From Legionellaceae bacterium (lineage in GTDB: Bacteria > Pseudomonadota > Gammaproteobacteria > Legionellales > Legionellaceae), in NCBI GenBank assembly GCA_030696465.1, contig JAUYSE010000006.1, forward strand, positions 1 to 16,373: a stretch of 16,373 bases of DNA, written 5' to 3'. The notes beneath the pieces were generated by a model that saw nothing but the letters and a program-made list of their open reading frames with translations, was not told the DNA's origin and did not search any database. How positions within the stretch are numbered: position 1 is the first letter of the stretch; the number at the start of each line of letters is the position of its first letter. The position numbers and the translations under genes are program-made. Shown here one piece after another: positions 7,080 to 15,017 of this stretch.

Positions 7080-9773
7080 TCACTCAAACACAAAGCAAGA
7101 AGAATCTGTCTGCTCCGCACGAAGTATTTCTTCCCTCGTTATTGGTAGTGCCGCTGGCGCTTCTACAGAAAAAAAAGCGCCACGGTGTCGGCTTGTACGC
7201 TGCGTCAATTTTATTTCCGGAGCTAAATCGTCATAAAACTGCAAAGGATCACGTAATATCTGTCCCGCTTCCTCAACAACATCACGATTCGCTTGTTTCC
7301 CCCATTCTATTAAAGTAGTGGATGCGCCTTTTTCAATGGTCGTTCCAAGCCCCTCCATTCTACAAAGCATTTTAGATACCGTCTTTTTACGGATATCAAT
7401 TTCTGTACTTGTCCCTTCTAGAAATTCTGACGTCATACCTTTACATTCGGTTTGAAGATCCTCTTCGCAAAAAAAAGCGCCTTCATAAGAAATACTTTTT
7501 AAAAGTTTATGGCTTGTTGCATTGAAAATATCGCAACGTACATATCCTTGAAAACGAGCACCTTTTCTTAAAAAACGGTCGGAAATAATCCCTTGTACCG
7601 CATATTCATTCTTTTTAAGACAAACACCTTGTCTTAAAAAACATTGAGAAATGGTGATAGGCCCAATTCTTACAGCATCCCGAGCAACACTGCTGGGCTC
7701 AACCTCCTTATTATCTAGAGCATGATATTTTAACACCATTATTTTGGATAAAGCCCTACTCTCCTCAAACTGATGAGCATAATTATTCCATCGCTCAATA
7801 CAGGTGATTCCTTGCTGAGCCGTTTCATAATCATAAGTCCTGATTGTTATTTTAGAGTCTCGCTCTCCTGCTTCAGCAGACATCAACGGAGGAGAAGATA
7901 CAGCGACAGCGCTAGCGGCCTCACTTGAAGAAGCAGGTTGCACCTCTTTGGATCCCAGGACCGCCCTTTGCTTAGCCTCTTTCGAATCTTTATGTGCTGA
8001 CCCAGCTTTTTGGGTAGATTTTTGCTGTTTATGCGAGGACTCGACCTTTGTAGATTTTTTTTGGGGCTTAAGGTCTAATGATTCTACATTAAAATCTATA
8101 TAACCTAAGCGAATAAGAATTTCTTCTATCTTGTCATATATCGCACTGGCTTTTTCCTGCAGTCTTTCTAGCTCTTTTTTTTTCAAAGCGGGCAAAGGTC
8201 TTTCTAAGGTTAAATTTCCGTTTTTCTGCGTAGCAGACCATACTTTCTTTTCTTTAAAATGCCCTTCTAAGGTAATAAGCCGTTTATTTCCACACGTAAA
8301 ATGGTAACTATCTTCGGTGATGGCATTGCCATTTTTAAACCCCTGACGAAAATCCCCTTGAATATCCGGCTTAACCGTAGGATCAGGATTATTAGACTGC
8401 GTTATTGGTTGAATCGTCAACAGCGTCCCATTAACATCCTCATATGCTTTTTCTTCTCTATCCGTGGATGCTTGTCCTATATATATTTCGTAAGTATCAC
8501 CGGTTCTGTGCGTAATAGTTCCCGTCCAACATTGAGCGGCGTCATTATGCTGTCCCTCTTCAAGCGTATAGGTTGTGGTAGTACTCCCTACCCAAGACTT
8601 TCTGGTACCGTCTATTAAACGAGGCTCGATAAACTCCGTTGTAGATTGAAATGTTCCTTGTCGTGTCTCAAATTGGCTTTTTTGGCCATTTTCAATAAGA
8701 ACAGAACTTTCGCTCGCTTTATAAGCGACACTGGCTGAATTTTTTTTGAGTCCCCTGATGTCTTTATGGAGTACGGTAGTAGATACTCTCTGCTTTTGTT
8801 CTGAAAAAATTTGAGTCACTTTGATTGTGTAGCCCTTAGGTAAGAAATCAACATTATTCAGCGTTTCCCCCTGATCTTCTATACTGTATTTGATGCCTGT
8901 TCTCGTATCCACCTTAAATTGCTTACCCACCCCTGATACAACCACCCCATTCTCTAGGATCCCTTTAAATGAGCAGATTAACTCACCACCCTCCCATGAC
9001 AGAGGATGTATATTATTATAAGAAGAATTCTGCATCTCTCCCGTCTGGCTAGTCTGCAATTCAAAAAAACTTTTTCGTTTTATCGTTTGAAATGATTTCT
9101 CTTCACGTATTAATTTTTCGGGATAAAAATATTCAATTTTTCCTGAGTACTGCATAGGGAAACGAGAGCTTAGTGGAATATCCCGAAGACGTAAGATTTC
9201 GCTATTATTATATTGGAGTATGGTTCCGCCCAAAAAATAACCATTCCAATAAATGGCATCCATCATCAACATACCTGATGCACCTATCGTTTCTATATGT
9301 ACACCACCATAGCTAGTATCAGTAATGATCGGTATTTTTTTGGAGGGGCTATATTTCACCAGCATCGTCCCAATACTTATGGGAGGATGACTCTGCAATG
9401 CATCTTTATGTTCTTGTGCAACATCAACAACCAACACCCTTGAGCGACATTCAAAAACACCATCAACATAAACTTCACTCATCCCTTCTTTTACGATAAG
9501 ATCTACCGAGTTATCTTTTTCAACTACGCAAGTGAATATTCCCTCTTGGTACACATAGACATCTTTACCATCTAACGTCGAAAATCTCTCTACCTGAGCG
9601 ACACAATCTTCACCCTCTTTGACTTCTGTCTTTATTATAGCATGCACTAAAGTTTTTGATGGATCAGTGCTTGATTGTAGCATGACCTCATAAGGATACT
9701 CAGAACTTCTTTGTAAAGTAGGACTCGTTGAAAAACGAGAGAGAGGCACAATTGAAGGCATAGGAATATTCAT
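7080..9773 (-). CDS. Unrecognised 897-residue protein with MORN-like glycine motifs and coiled coil
   Basis: I do not recognise the family. There is no signal peptide or membrane segment. Residues about 30-525 are rich in short beta-like stretches with aromatic-glycine turns (GYFLGGTILQYNN, QCWTGTITHRTGDTYEIYIG, DIQGDFRQGFKNGNAI), loosely recalling MORN repeats but without a regular period. Residues about 528-561 form a likely coiled coil (LKKKELERLQEKASAIYDKI). Residues about 568-630 are low-complexity, Lys/Ser/Ala-rich. A second beta-rich region follows, with two related units FLRQGV and FLRKGA 22 residues apart. The C-terminus is acidic with hydrophobic final residues (REEILRAEQTDSSCFVFE), which would suit an E-block-type Dot/Icm secretion signal if such a system exists. 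The start is ATG 9773; no Shine-Dalgarno is visible, but a well-spaced promoter lies just upstream. It is divergent from the NRPS gene. Confidence 0.8.
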   Translation of the reverse strand: MNIPMPSIVPLSRFSTSPTLQRSSEYPYEVMLQSSTDPSKTLVHAIIKTEVKEGEDCVAQVERFSTLDGKDVYVYQEGIFTCVVEKDNSVDLIVKEGMSEVYVDGVFECRSRVLVVDVAQEHKDALQSHPPISIGTMLVKYSPSKKIPIITDTSYGGVHIETIGASGMLMMDAIYWNGYFLGGTILQYNNSEILRLRDIPLSSRFPMQYSGKIEYFYPEKLIREEKSFQTIKRKSFFELQTSQTGEMQNSSYNNIHPLSWEGGELICSFKGILENGVVVSGVGKQFKVDTRTGIKYSIEDQGETLNNVDFLPKGYTIKVTQIFSEQKQRVSTTVLHKDIRGLKKNSASVAYKASESSVLIENGQKSQFETRQGTFQSTTEFIEPRLIDGTRKSWVGSTTTTYTLEEGQHNDAAQCWTGTITHRTGDTYEIYIGQASTDREEKAYEDVNGTLLTIQPITQSNNPDPTVKPDIQGDFRQGFKNGNAITEDSYHFTCGNKRLITLEGHFKEKKVWSATQKNGNLTLERPLPALKKKELERLQEKASAIYDKIEEILIRLGYIDFNVESLDLKPQKKSTKVESSHKQQKSTQKAGSAHKDSKEAKQRAVLGSKEVQPASSSEAASAVAVSSPPLMSAEAGERDSKITIRTYDYETAQQGITCIERWNNYAHQFEESRALSKIMVLKYHALDNKEVEPSSVARDAVRIGPITISQCFLRQGVCLKKNEYAVQGIISDRFLRKGARFQGYVRCDIFNATSHKLLKSISYEGAFFCEEDLQTECKGMTSEFLEGTSTEIDIRKKTVSKMLCRMEGLGTTIEKGASTTLIEWGKQANRDVVEEAGQILRDPLQFYDDLAPEIKLTQRTSRHRGAFFSVEAPAALPITREEILRAEQTDSSCFVFE
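7559..7642 (-). repeat. Short direct repeat inside the 897-residue protein gene
   Basis: CACCTTTTCTTAAAAAAC (7559-7576) and CACCTTGTCTTAAAAAAC (7625-7642) match at 17 of 18 positions and lie 66 bases, or 22 codons, apart in the same frame. They encode the FLRKGA and FLRQGV segments, so a 22-residue protein unit is repeated here, consistent with a MORN-like or beta-solenoid repeat. Confidence 0.6.
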
Positions 9774-9798
9774 TATAAAAAAAAGAAAGTGGGGGAGG

Positions 9799-9827
9799 AT
9801 ACTAAATTGTTTTTGTCATAAAATCAA
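9799..9827 (-). promoter_or_regulatory. Promoter for the 897-residue protein gene
   Basis: On the minus strand there is a -35 TTGATT (9822-9827), a 17-base spacer and a -10 TAGTAT (9799-9804). Transcription would start near 9792, about 19 bases before ATG 9773. This short leader without a Shine-Dalgarno fits weakly conserved initiation. Confidence 0.5.
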
Positions 9828-10099
9828 ACTGGAGATAGAGTCTCAATGCCATTAAACGGCCCTAGTCTTGTTCATGGCCGGTTAAGGTCAGCAGACCAAA
9901 ATCTAGCCTCATTAATATTTGTAACAGCATTATAGTTGAATTTGATTCTATTGATTTGATTTAAACTTACGACTATTTCCATATTTAATGCTATGATTTA
10001 CACTCATAGACAAGGAGCTTTTCGAAAAAAACACTTTAATCGATAAATAGTTTAATAAAAAATGGTTATTCAGAATCATAAGCTAAGGATAAGCACAAG
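9828..10099. other. Divergent intergenic region upstream of the NRPS gene
   Basis: Apart from the inverted repeat at 9852-9885, this region holds a possible NRPS promoter: a -10-like TATGAT at 9992-9997 with only a weak -35 (TTACGA, 9967-9972, spacing 19). An AAGGAG at 10012-10017 has no start codon at usable distance. The probable leader of about 95 bases contains a 13-codon frame (10062-10103) whose stop overlaps the NRPS start. The NRPS ribosome-binding site is AAGGA, about ten bases before ATG 10100. Confidence 0.45.
9852..9885. repeat. Inverted repeat in the divergent intergenic region
   Basis: TTAAACGGCC (9852-9861) and GGCCGGTTAA (9876-9885) are complementary at 9 of 10 positions around a 14-base loop. 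No T-tract follows on either strand. It lies just upstream of the minus-strand promoter, and could be a shared operator for the two divergent genes or a REP-type remnant. Confidence 0.5.
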
Positions 10100-13000
10100 A
10101 TGAGCCAATTAAACTCAACAGATAACATTCGTCTTATACAACTATTTGAACATTCTGTAGATACGTTTCCGAATAATACCGCCCTAATATGCAACAACGT
10201 CTCACTGTCCTATCAAGAATTAGAGTTTCGTACCAATCAACTTGCTAACTACTTGATTAGCCTAGGCATAAAAGAACAACATAGTGTGGCAATTCTTTTA
10301 GATCGCTCATTAGAAAGCTATCTATCCATTTTAGCGGTGTTAAAAACAGGGGCAACTTATGTTCCCATCGAGACGGAATACCCTGATGAGCGCGTCAACT
10401 ATATACTTGCTGATATGCCCTTTCATTCGGTTATTACCTCATCCTCACAATTTACGCGTCAAACCGCTATCAAATTTCCCAATGTTGTCATCCTTGACGT
10501 CGTTAAAGATACCATTGCTCAACATTCAACTGAGCGCCCTTCATTAACTGCAATTGAACCCGATCAATTATGTTATGTCATTTATACTTCAGGCTCCACT
10601 GGAAAACCTAAAGGAGTCGAGATTACGCATCGCAATATCTGCCATTATGTGTCAGTTGCCAGTCAATTATATCAAATGACCCCTAATGATAGAGTGTATC
10701 AAGGTTTTTCTTTGGCCTTTGATGCTTCTTTAGAAGAATTATGGATAACTTTTGCTAATGGAGGAACTTTAATCACTTGTATTTCTAAAGATATTCGCTC
10801 AGGGATTGGTTTAATTGATTTTCTAAACGAACAAAAAGTGACTGTTTTATCAACCGTCCCCACCTTATTATCCACCTTATATGGTGATTTACCTCATTTA
10901 AGATTATTAATTTTGGGTGGCGAAGCCTGTTCCTCTAATTTAGTAAGCCGCTGGAGCAGAGCAGATCTTAGGATCATCAATACCTATGGCCCAACGGAAG
11001 CGACCATCATTGCGACCTATACTGAATGCTCCCTAGATAAACCCATAACCATTGGTAAACCTCTACCAGGTTATGAGGTGGTTATCATCGATGAGAACTT
11101 AGAAGAAGTTCCTGATGGACAGCAAGGTGAATTATGTATCGCGGGGGCAGGGCTCGCACGCGGTTATGTGAATCGCCCCGATCTAACCTCCTTAAAATTT
11201 ATAAACAACGCGACTAATCCCAGCCAACGCTTATACCGTACTGGCGATCTCGCCATGATCAATACCAATAGAGATATCGAATTTTTAGGACGTATTGATG
11301 ATCAAATAAAATTACGCGGCTTTAGAATAGAGTTAAATGAAATAGAAACCGTCATGATGGGATATAGCTCGGTTAATCAAGCAGTCGTCGCGCTACAAAA
11401 CTTAGAGCAACCCATACTAGTGGCCTATTTACACGTCAATGACAACTTTAATTTACAAGAATTCAAGATTTTTTTACAACAAAGACTCCCCCATTATATG
11501 CTTCCTGCTGCCTTTGAGCTCGTTGACTCATTTCCATTATTAGCCAGTGGTAAAGTTAACCGTAAAGCATTACCCGCACCGAATAAAATTGCGCAAACAC
11601 CTCATCATGTTGCACCTAAAACAGCATTAGAACAGCAAATAGCAACGGTTTGGGCTGAGCATTTAAAACAACAAGCTATTTCTATCGAAGATGATTTCTT
11701 TTATGATTTAGGGGGACACTCCTTATCCGCCGCAGTTATCGTTTCAAATTTGCGTAAAATTCCCGTCATGCAGAGCCTTTCCATGCTCGATCTCTACCAA
11801 AACCCTACCATTAAACAATTGGCTGAAAAATTTAATAAGGCTGAGCCGGATATTAAAGTAAATGAGGCGCATGCCAAAAAAAATAGAACCACGACCAGCC
11901 ATTATTACTTATGCGGCATTGGGCAATTTTTTGGTTGCTTATTACAGTATGCTTTGAGATCGTGGCAACTGCTTGCCGTTATTCTGTGCTACACCTGGAT
12001 AGTTAGCAATAACACCTCGTTTTCTAAAGAAGCCTTTTTTATTTTGTTGTCACTCTTTGTTGCTATGCCCATTGTCTCATTGGCCGTTACTGTTTGTGCG
12101 AAATGGATACTCGTCGGTCGGGTAAAACCTGGGGTTTATAAACTATGGGGATGGTTTTATTTACGCTGGTGGTTAACTAAACGCTTAGAAGAAAATATTT
12201 TTTCACCACAACACCTCGTTGGTACGCCATTACTCGCACTATACTACCGTTTACTTGGCGCTAAAATTGGAAAAAACTGCTATATCGGCACGGAAAATAT
12301 AGCTATACATGATCTCATCACCATCGGAGATAATAGCTCGATTGGGTTCGACGCGCGCCTACTGGGTTATGTGGTTGAAGATGGTTGGTTGAAAATTGGA
12401 GCCATCACTATCGGTGAAAATTGCTTCGTTGGCTCACGTAGTGTCATCAGCATCAACACCACTATGAGCGATAATGCACACTTAGATGATATGTCGATGC
12501 TCCCCATTGGCGCTCATATTCCAGCCCATCAATTCTTTTCAGGCTCCCCTGCTTGCCAAACTACGGCAGCACCAGAGCATATTACGAATCTCAGCAAAAA
12601 CAATAGTAGTCCTGGACGAGCAAAATCTATTTATTATGGCGCCTTGCACTATCTTTGTATGGTTTTTGTGATGGTCGTCTATTACCTCTGTTACTTCCCT
12701 GCCCTCTGGTTAATTAGTTATTTTCATGAGCAAACGCATTACCTATTCACCCTTACTTTAGTGGCACCAATAGGCGCCATTATTTTCCTTGGATTATATT
12801 ATCTGGGGATTGGTGCTTGTAAAAAAATATTGATGAATAAAATAACCCCTGGAATTTATTCCCTACATAGTCTCTATTATTTGCGTCAATGGACCATTGT
12901 AAAATTGCTGGATACGGTCGAAGTAAACGTAATGGCCGATACTTTATATTTCCCTTATCTGTTGCGTTTTCTAGGTGCAAAACTGGGGAAACGTGTTGAA

Positions 13001-14098
13001 ATGGGAGAAACACCCCATCTGATTCCGGACTTAATCACTATCGGCGATGAAGGATTTACCGCAAGCGCGGTTGCCTTGGCTTGGCCGAGTGTACATCAAG
13101 GCTCCATTCGGTATGCCCCTATTCAAATAGGAAAACGTGGTTTTGTTGGCAACGATAGCTTGCTGCCCTTAGGTGCTAATGTGGGAGAAGAAGGTTTGCT
13201 TGGCTGCATGTCGATAACCCCACCTAACAACCAAGCTGCGCATCATCACACCGCTTGGTTAGGTTCTCCGGCTGTTTTTCTTCCAAGACGAGAGGAATTT
13301 TCCGGATATTCGGACCAAGAAAAATTTACCCCGCCAAAACGATTAATAAAACTTAGGCTGGCGGTTGAGTTTGCTAAAATTATCCTGCCAACCACCTTTA
13401 CTTTAGTTGGGCTATTGAACATGCTGTATGGGTTCAAGATCTTATCTAACAACTATTCGCTCACCACCACTTTTTGTCTTTTTCCAATAGTGGAAATACT
13501 GGTCACTATGAGCTTGGTATCTATAGTGGTTATGTTAAAGTGGCTCATTCTTGGCCGGTTGAAGCCGACATCAAAACCCATTTGGAATGCCTTTATTTGG
13601 AAAAATGACGTTATAAAATACTTACATACTTATTATATTGATCCTAATTTTGTGGATATCATATTAGGGACCCCTTTTGTTGCTACCTTATTCCGCTGTT
13701 TTGGTGCAAAAATAGGGAAACGCGTATTCATTGATTCCAGTGATTTTGGGGAGTGTGACTTAATTACCATCGGAGATGATGTCTGTATCAACTACCAAGC
13801 CGTCATTCAAACGCATTTATACGAAGATCGAATTTTTAAAATGTCGACCATTAACATCAACAGCGGTTGTAATATTGGTGTCGCGTCTATCGTTCTTTAT
13901 AGTACCGTGATGGAAAAAAACTCAACCTTAGGGGATTTTTCATTACTCATGAAAGGCGAGCGCTTACTCGAACATACCAACTGGCAAGGTATTCCTGCTC
14001 AGCATATGAGTGCGCACACGCATCAACAACCAAGGCCGGAGCAACTGGAATCACCCGATGACGCATTAGTCTCAGATGTTCCAGAAAGTATTTTTTAG
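10100..14098 (+). CDS. Single-module membrane NRPS, poly-lysine-synthetase (Pls)-like
   Basis: A 1332-residue enzyme predicted to activate one amino acid and polymerise it at the membrane. Residues 1-500 form an adenylation domain: YTSGSTGKPKGV (from 162), FDAS (207), NTYGPTEAT (294), GELCIAGAGLARGYV, YRTGDLA, GRIDDQIKLRGFRIEL and ASGKVNRKALP (K485). Residues 515-580 form a carrier domain with LGGHSL, Ser541 being the phosphopantetheine site. From about 600 there are three tandem units of roughly 240 residues, each with two hydrophobic stretches, a juxtamembrane block and a left-handed beta-helix-like region. Units align at GAKIGK/GAKLGK (about 720, 959, 1202) and DLITIGD. This A-T-(TM-LbH)x3 layout with about six membrane segments and no classical condensation or thioesterase domain is that of epsilon-poly-L-lysine synthetase and the NRPS terminal-domain family. 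The substrate code, aligned to GrsA, is D208 A209 E212 S251 I271 G273 T295 I303 I304 K485, which is lysine-like. The actual product is unproven. Confidence 0.92.
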   Translation: MSQLNSTDNIRLIQLFEHSVDTFPNNTALICNNVSLSYQELEFRTNQLANYLISLGIKEQHSVAILLDRSLESYLSILAVLKTGATYVPIETEYPDERVNYILADMPFHSVITSSSQFTRQTAIKFPNVVILDVVKDTIAQHSTERPSLTAIEPDQLCYVIYTSGSTGKPKGVEITHRNICHYVSVASQLYQMTPNDRVYQGFSLAFDASLEELWITFANGGTLITCISKDIRSGIGLIDFLNEQKVTVLSTVPTLLSTLYGDLPHLRLLILGGEACSSNLVSRWSRADLRIINTYGPTEATIIATYTECSLDKPITIGKPLPGYEVVIIDENLEEVPDGQQGELCIAGAGLARGYVNRPDLTSLKFINNATNPSQRLYRTGDLAMINTNRDIEFLGRIDDQIKLRGFRIELNEIETVMMGYSSVNQAVVALQNLEQPILVAYLHVNDNFNLQEFKIFLQQRLPHYMLPAAFELVDSFPLLASGKVNRKALPAPNKIAQTPHHVAPKTALEQQIATVWAEHLKQQAISIEDDFFYDLGGHSLSAAVIVSNLRKIPVMQSLSMLDLYQNPTIKQLAEKFNKAEPDIKVNEAHAKKNRTTTSHYYLCGIGQFFGCLLQYALRSWQLLAVILCYTWIVSNNTSFSKEAFFILLSLFVAMPIVSLAVTVCAKWILVGRVKPGVYKLWGWFYLRWWLTKRLEENIFSPQHLVGTPLLALYYRLLGAKIGKNCYIGTENIAIHDLITIGDNSSIGFDARLLGYVVEDGWLKIGAITIGENCFVGSRSVISINTTMSDNAHLDDMSMLPIGAHIPAHQFFSGSPACQTTAAPEHITNLSKNNSSPGRAKSIYYGALHYLCMVFVMVVYYLCYFPALWLISYFHEQTHYLFTLTLVAPIGAIIFLGLYYLGIGACKKILMNKITPGIYSLHSLYYLRQWTIVKLLDTVEVNVMADTLYFPYLLRFLGAKLGKRVEMGETPHLIPDLITIGDEGFTASAVALAWPSVHQGSIRYAPIQIGKRGFVGNDSLLPLGANVGEEGLLGCMSITPPNNQAAHHHTAWLGSPAVFLPRREEFSGYSDQEKFTPPKRLIKLRLAVEFAKIILPTTFTLVGLLNMLYGFKILSNNYSLTTTFCLFPIVEILVTMSLVSIVVMLKWLILGRLKPTSKPIWNAFIWKNDVIKYLHTYYIDPNFVDIILGTPFVATLFRCFGAKIGKRVFIDSSDFGECDLITIGDDVCINYQAVIQTHLYEDRIFKMSTININSGCNIGVASIVLYSTVMEKNSTLGDFSLLMKGERLLEHTNWQGIPAQHMSAHTHQQPRPEQLESPDDALVSDVPESIF

Positions 14099-14206
14099 GA
14101 TTACCGGAGCCACACAACCTGCACACAAAATGGTTATGCTACTGCCATGCCCTCTGAAGCAGCATTTCAAAACTTTAATCCCGATATCCATACCTCAGAG
14201 GACACT

Positions 14207-14314
14207 ATGGATAAATTATCACTAGCGCATATGAGCAATTATGCAAAACTAGCAATCGCATTTGCAGTAATTAAGCGAGCTCAATCGCTCCTGATAATAG
14301 CTCTAAACCTTTAA
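14207..14314 (+). CDS. Possible 35-residue hydrophobic peptide downstream of the NRPS gene
   Basis: ATG 14207 has an excellent ribosome-binding site, AGAGG five bases upstream. The peptide has a polar N-terminus (MDKLSLAHMSNYAK) and a hydrophobic rest (LAIAFAVIKRAQSLLIIALNL) that could span or lie on the membrane, interrupted by a basic K-R pair. The frame is in phase with the NRPS gene and open back to its stop; an upstream ATG at 14147 would give 55 residues without a good ribosome-binding site. Its stop overlaps the 3' end of the convergent ferritin-like gene. It could be a small membrane peptide of the NRPS transcript, a remnant, or chance. Confidence 0.4.
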   Translation: MDKLSLAHMSNYAKLAIAFAVIKRAQSLLIIALNL

Positions 14315-14856
14315 CTCTTACTTTTTAAAAGATCAGATAAATCATCCGCATGATCTTCCTCATCTTTTAGTATTTCTTCTAGCATACGTCTTGTAGTCGG
14401 ATCACCTGAACCAAACCATTCGATAAGCTCACGATATACCATAATCGCAATTCGTTCTGCTATCAAATCTTCTTCAATTAATTTTAACAAATCACGTCCT
14501 GTTCCATACTCTGTCGCCGTTCTTTCGGGGACTGTTCCAGGATTAAAATCGGGGTTACCTCCGAGCTGATTAATACGCTCCGCAATCATCATCATATGCC
14601 GTTGCTCATCATCCCCATGCTCTTGAAATTCTGCCGCAACTTGTGGTTTATCAATTCCTTTCGCGATAATTTGATGATGACGGTAGCGCATGACGCACAT
14701 AATTTCTGTGGCTAAAGCCGCATTTAGCAATTGATAAGCCTGCGTCAGATCCAAGGAATAGTCTTTTGTAATCGCGCCTTGCTCCATCGATAATTTAGCT
14801 TTTTGTCTTATGTCATCAAGATTAGAAAGTGTTTTTTTATCTTTTGGCTCAGTCAT
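14311..14856 (-). CDS. Bacterioferritin-like diiron protein
   Basis: A 181-residue ferritin-like protein expected to bind a di-iron centre and to oxidise and store iron, or to protect DNA against peroxide, in the cytoplasm. ATG 14856 is chosen because AGGGAG lies seven bases upstream; an earlier ATG at 14898 has no ribosome-binding site. The four-helix bundle shows LNAALATEIMCVMRYRHH (E51), EFQEHGDDEQRHMMMIAERI (E84, H87), EDLIAERIAIMVYREL (E134) and EEILKDEEDHADDL (E166, H169), giving the paired E...ExxH ligand pattern of diiron ferritins. The DPTTRRMLEEIL block is typical of the bacterioferritin-like/Dps-like subgroup, and the first 30 residues form a polar extension. The gene converges on the NRPS operon. 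An inverted repeat around its promoter region may be a regulator site. Whether it binds haem cannot be decided from the sequence. Confidence 0.9.
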   Translation of the reverse strand: MTEPKDKKTLSNLDDIRQKAKLSMEQGAITKDYSLDLTQAYQLLNAALATEIMCVMRYRHHQIIAKGIDKPQVAAEFQEHGDDEQRHMMMIAERINQLGGNPDFNPGTVPERTATEYGTGRDLLKLIEEDLIAERIAIMVYRELIEWFGSGDPTTRRMLEEILKDEEDHADDLSDLLKSKS

Positions 14857-14911
14857 AACTATTCTCCCTCTATTAAAACCACAGATAACCCCAATCATTT
14901 GAGTAATGTCG

Positions 14912-14965
14912 GTATCACAATGGTTTTAAATACTAAACGAAAAAACTACATTGTGTGATCGATAC
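14912..14965 (-). promoter_or_regulatory. Inverted repeat flanking a possible promoter of the ferritin-like gene
   Basis: CACAATG (14916-14922) and CATTGTG (14949-14955) are perfect 7-bp arms; GTATC (14912-14916) and GATAC (14961-14965) extend the symmetry with a small bulge. On the minus strand a -10-like TAGTAT (14930-14935) falls in the loop, although no matching -35 is evident. This arrangement fits paired operator half-sites or a 5' leader stem-loop. A further short palindrome, GATAAAATTATC, lies at 14984-14995. Confidence 0.4.
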
Positions 14966-15017
14966 TTAAGATTAGTATAGAAAGATAAAATTATCAAAGT
15001 TTAACTCTTTGGGGTTT

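Noticed and set aside
10012..10017. AAGGAG ribosome-binding-like sequence upstream of the NRPS
   Set aside because: No ATG, GTG or TTG lies at a usable distance after it; NRPS translation is better explained by AAGGA near 10085.
12780..13452. Minus-strand frames inside the NRPS gene (12780-13013 and 13246-13452)
   Set aside because: Shadows of the strongly supported NRPS reading frame.
14270..14300. Short hairpin GCGA/TCGC as a terminator for the ferritin-like or NRPS gene
   Set aside because: Stem of only 4-5 bp and no T-tract on either strand.
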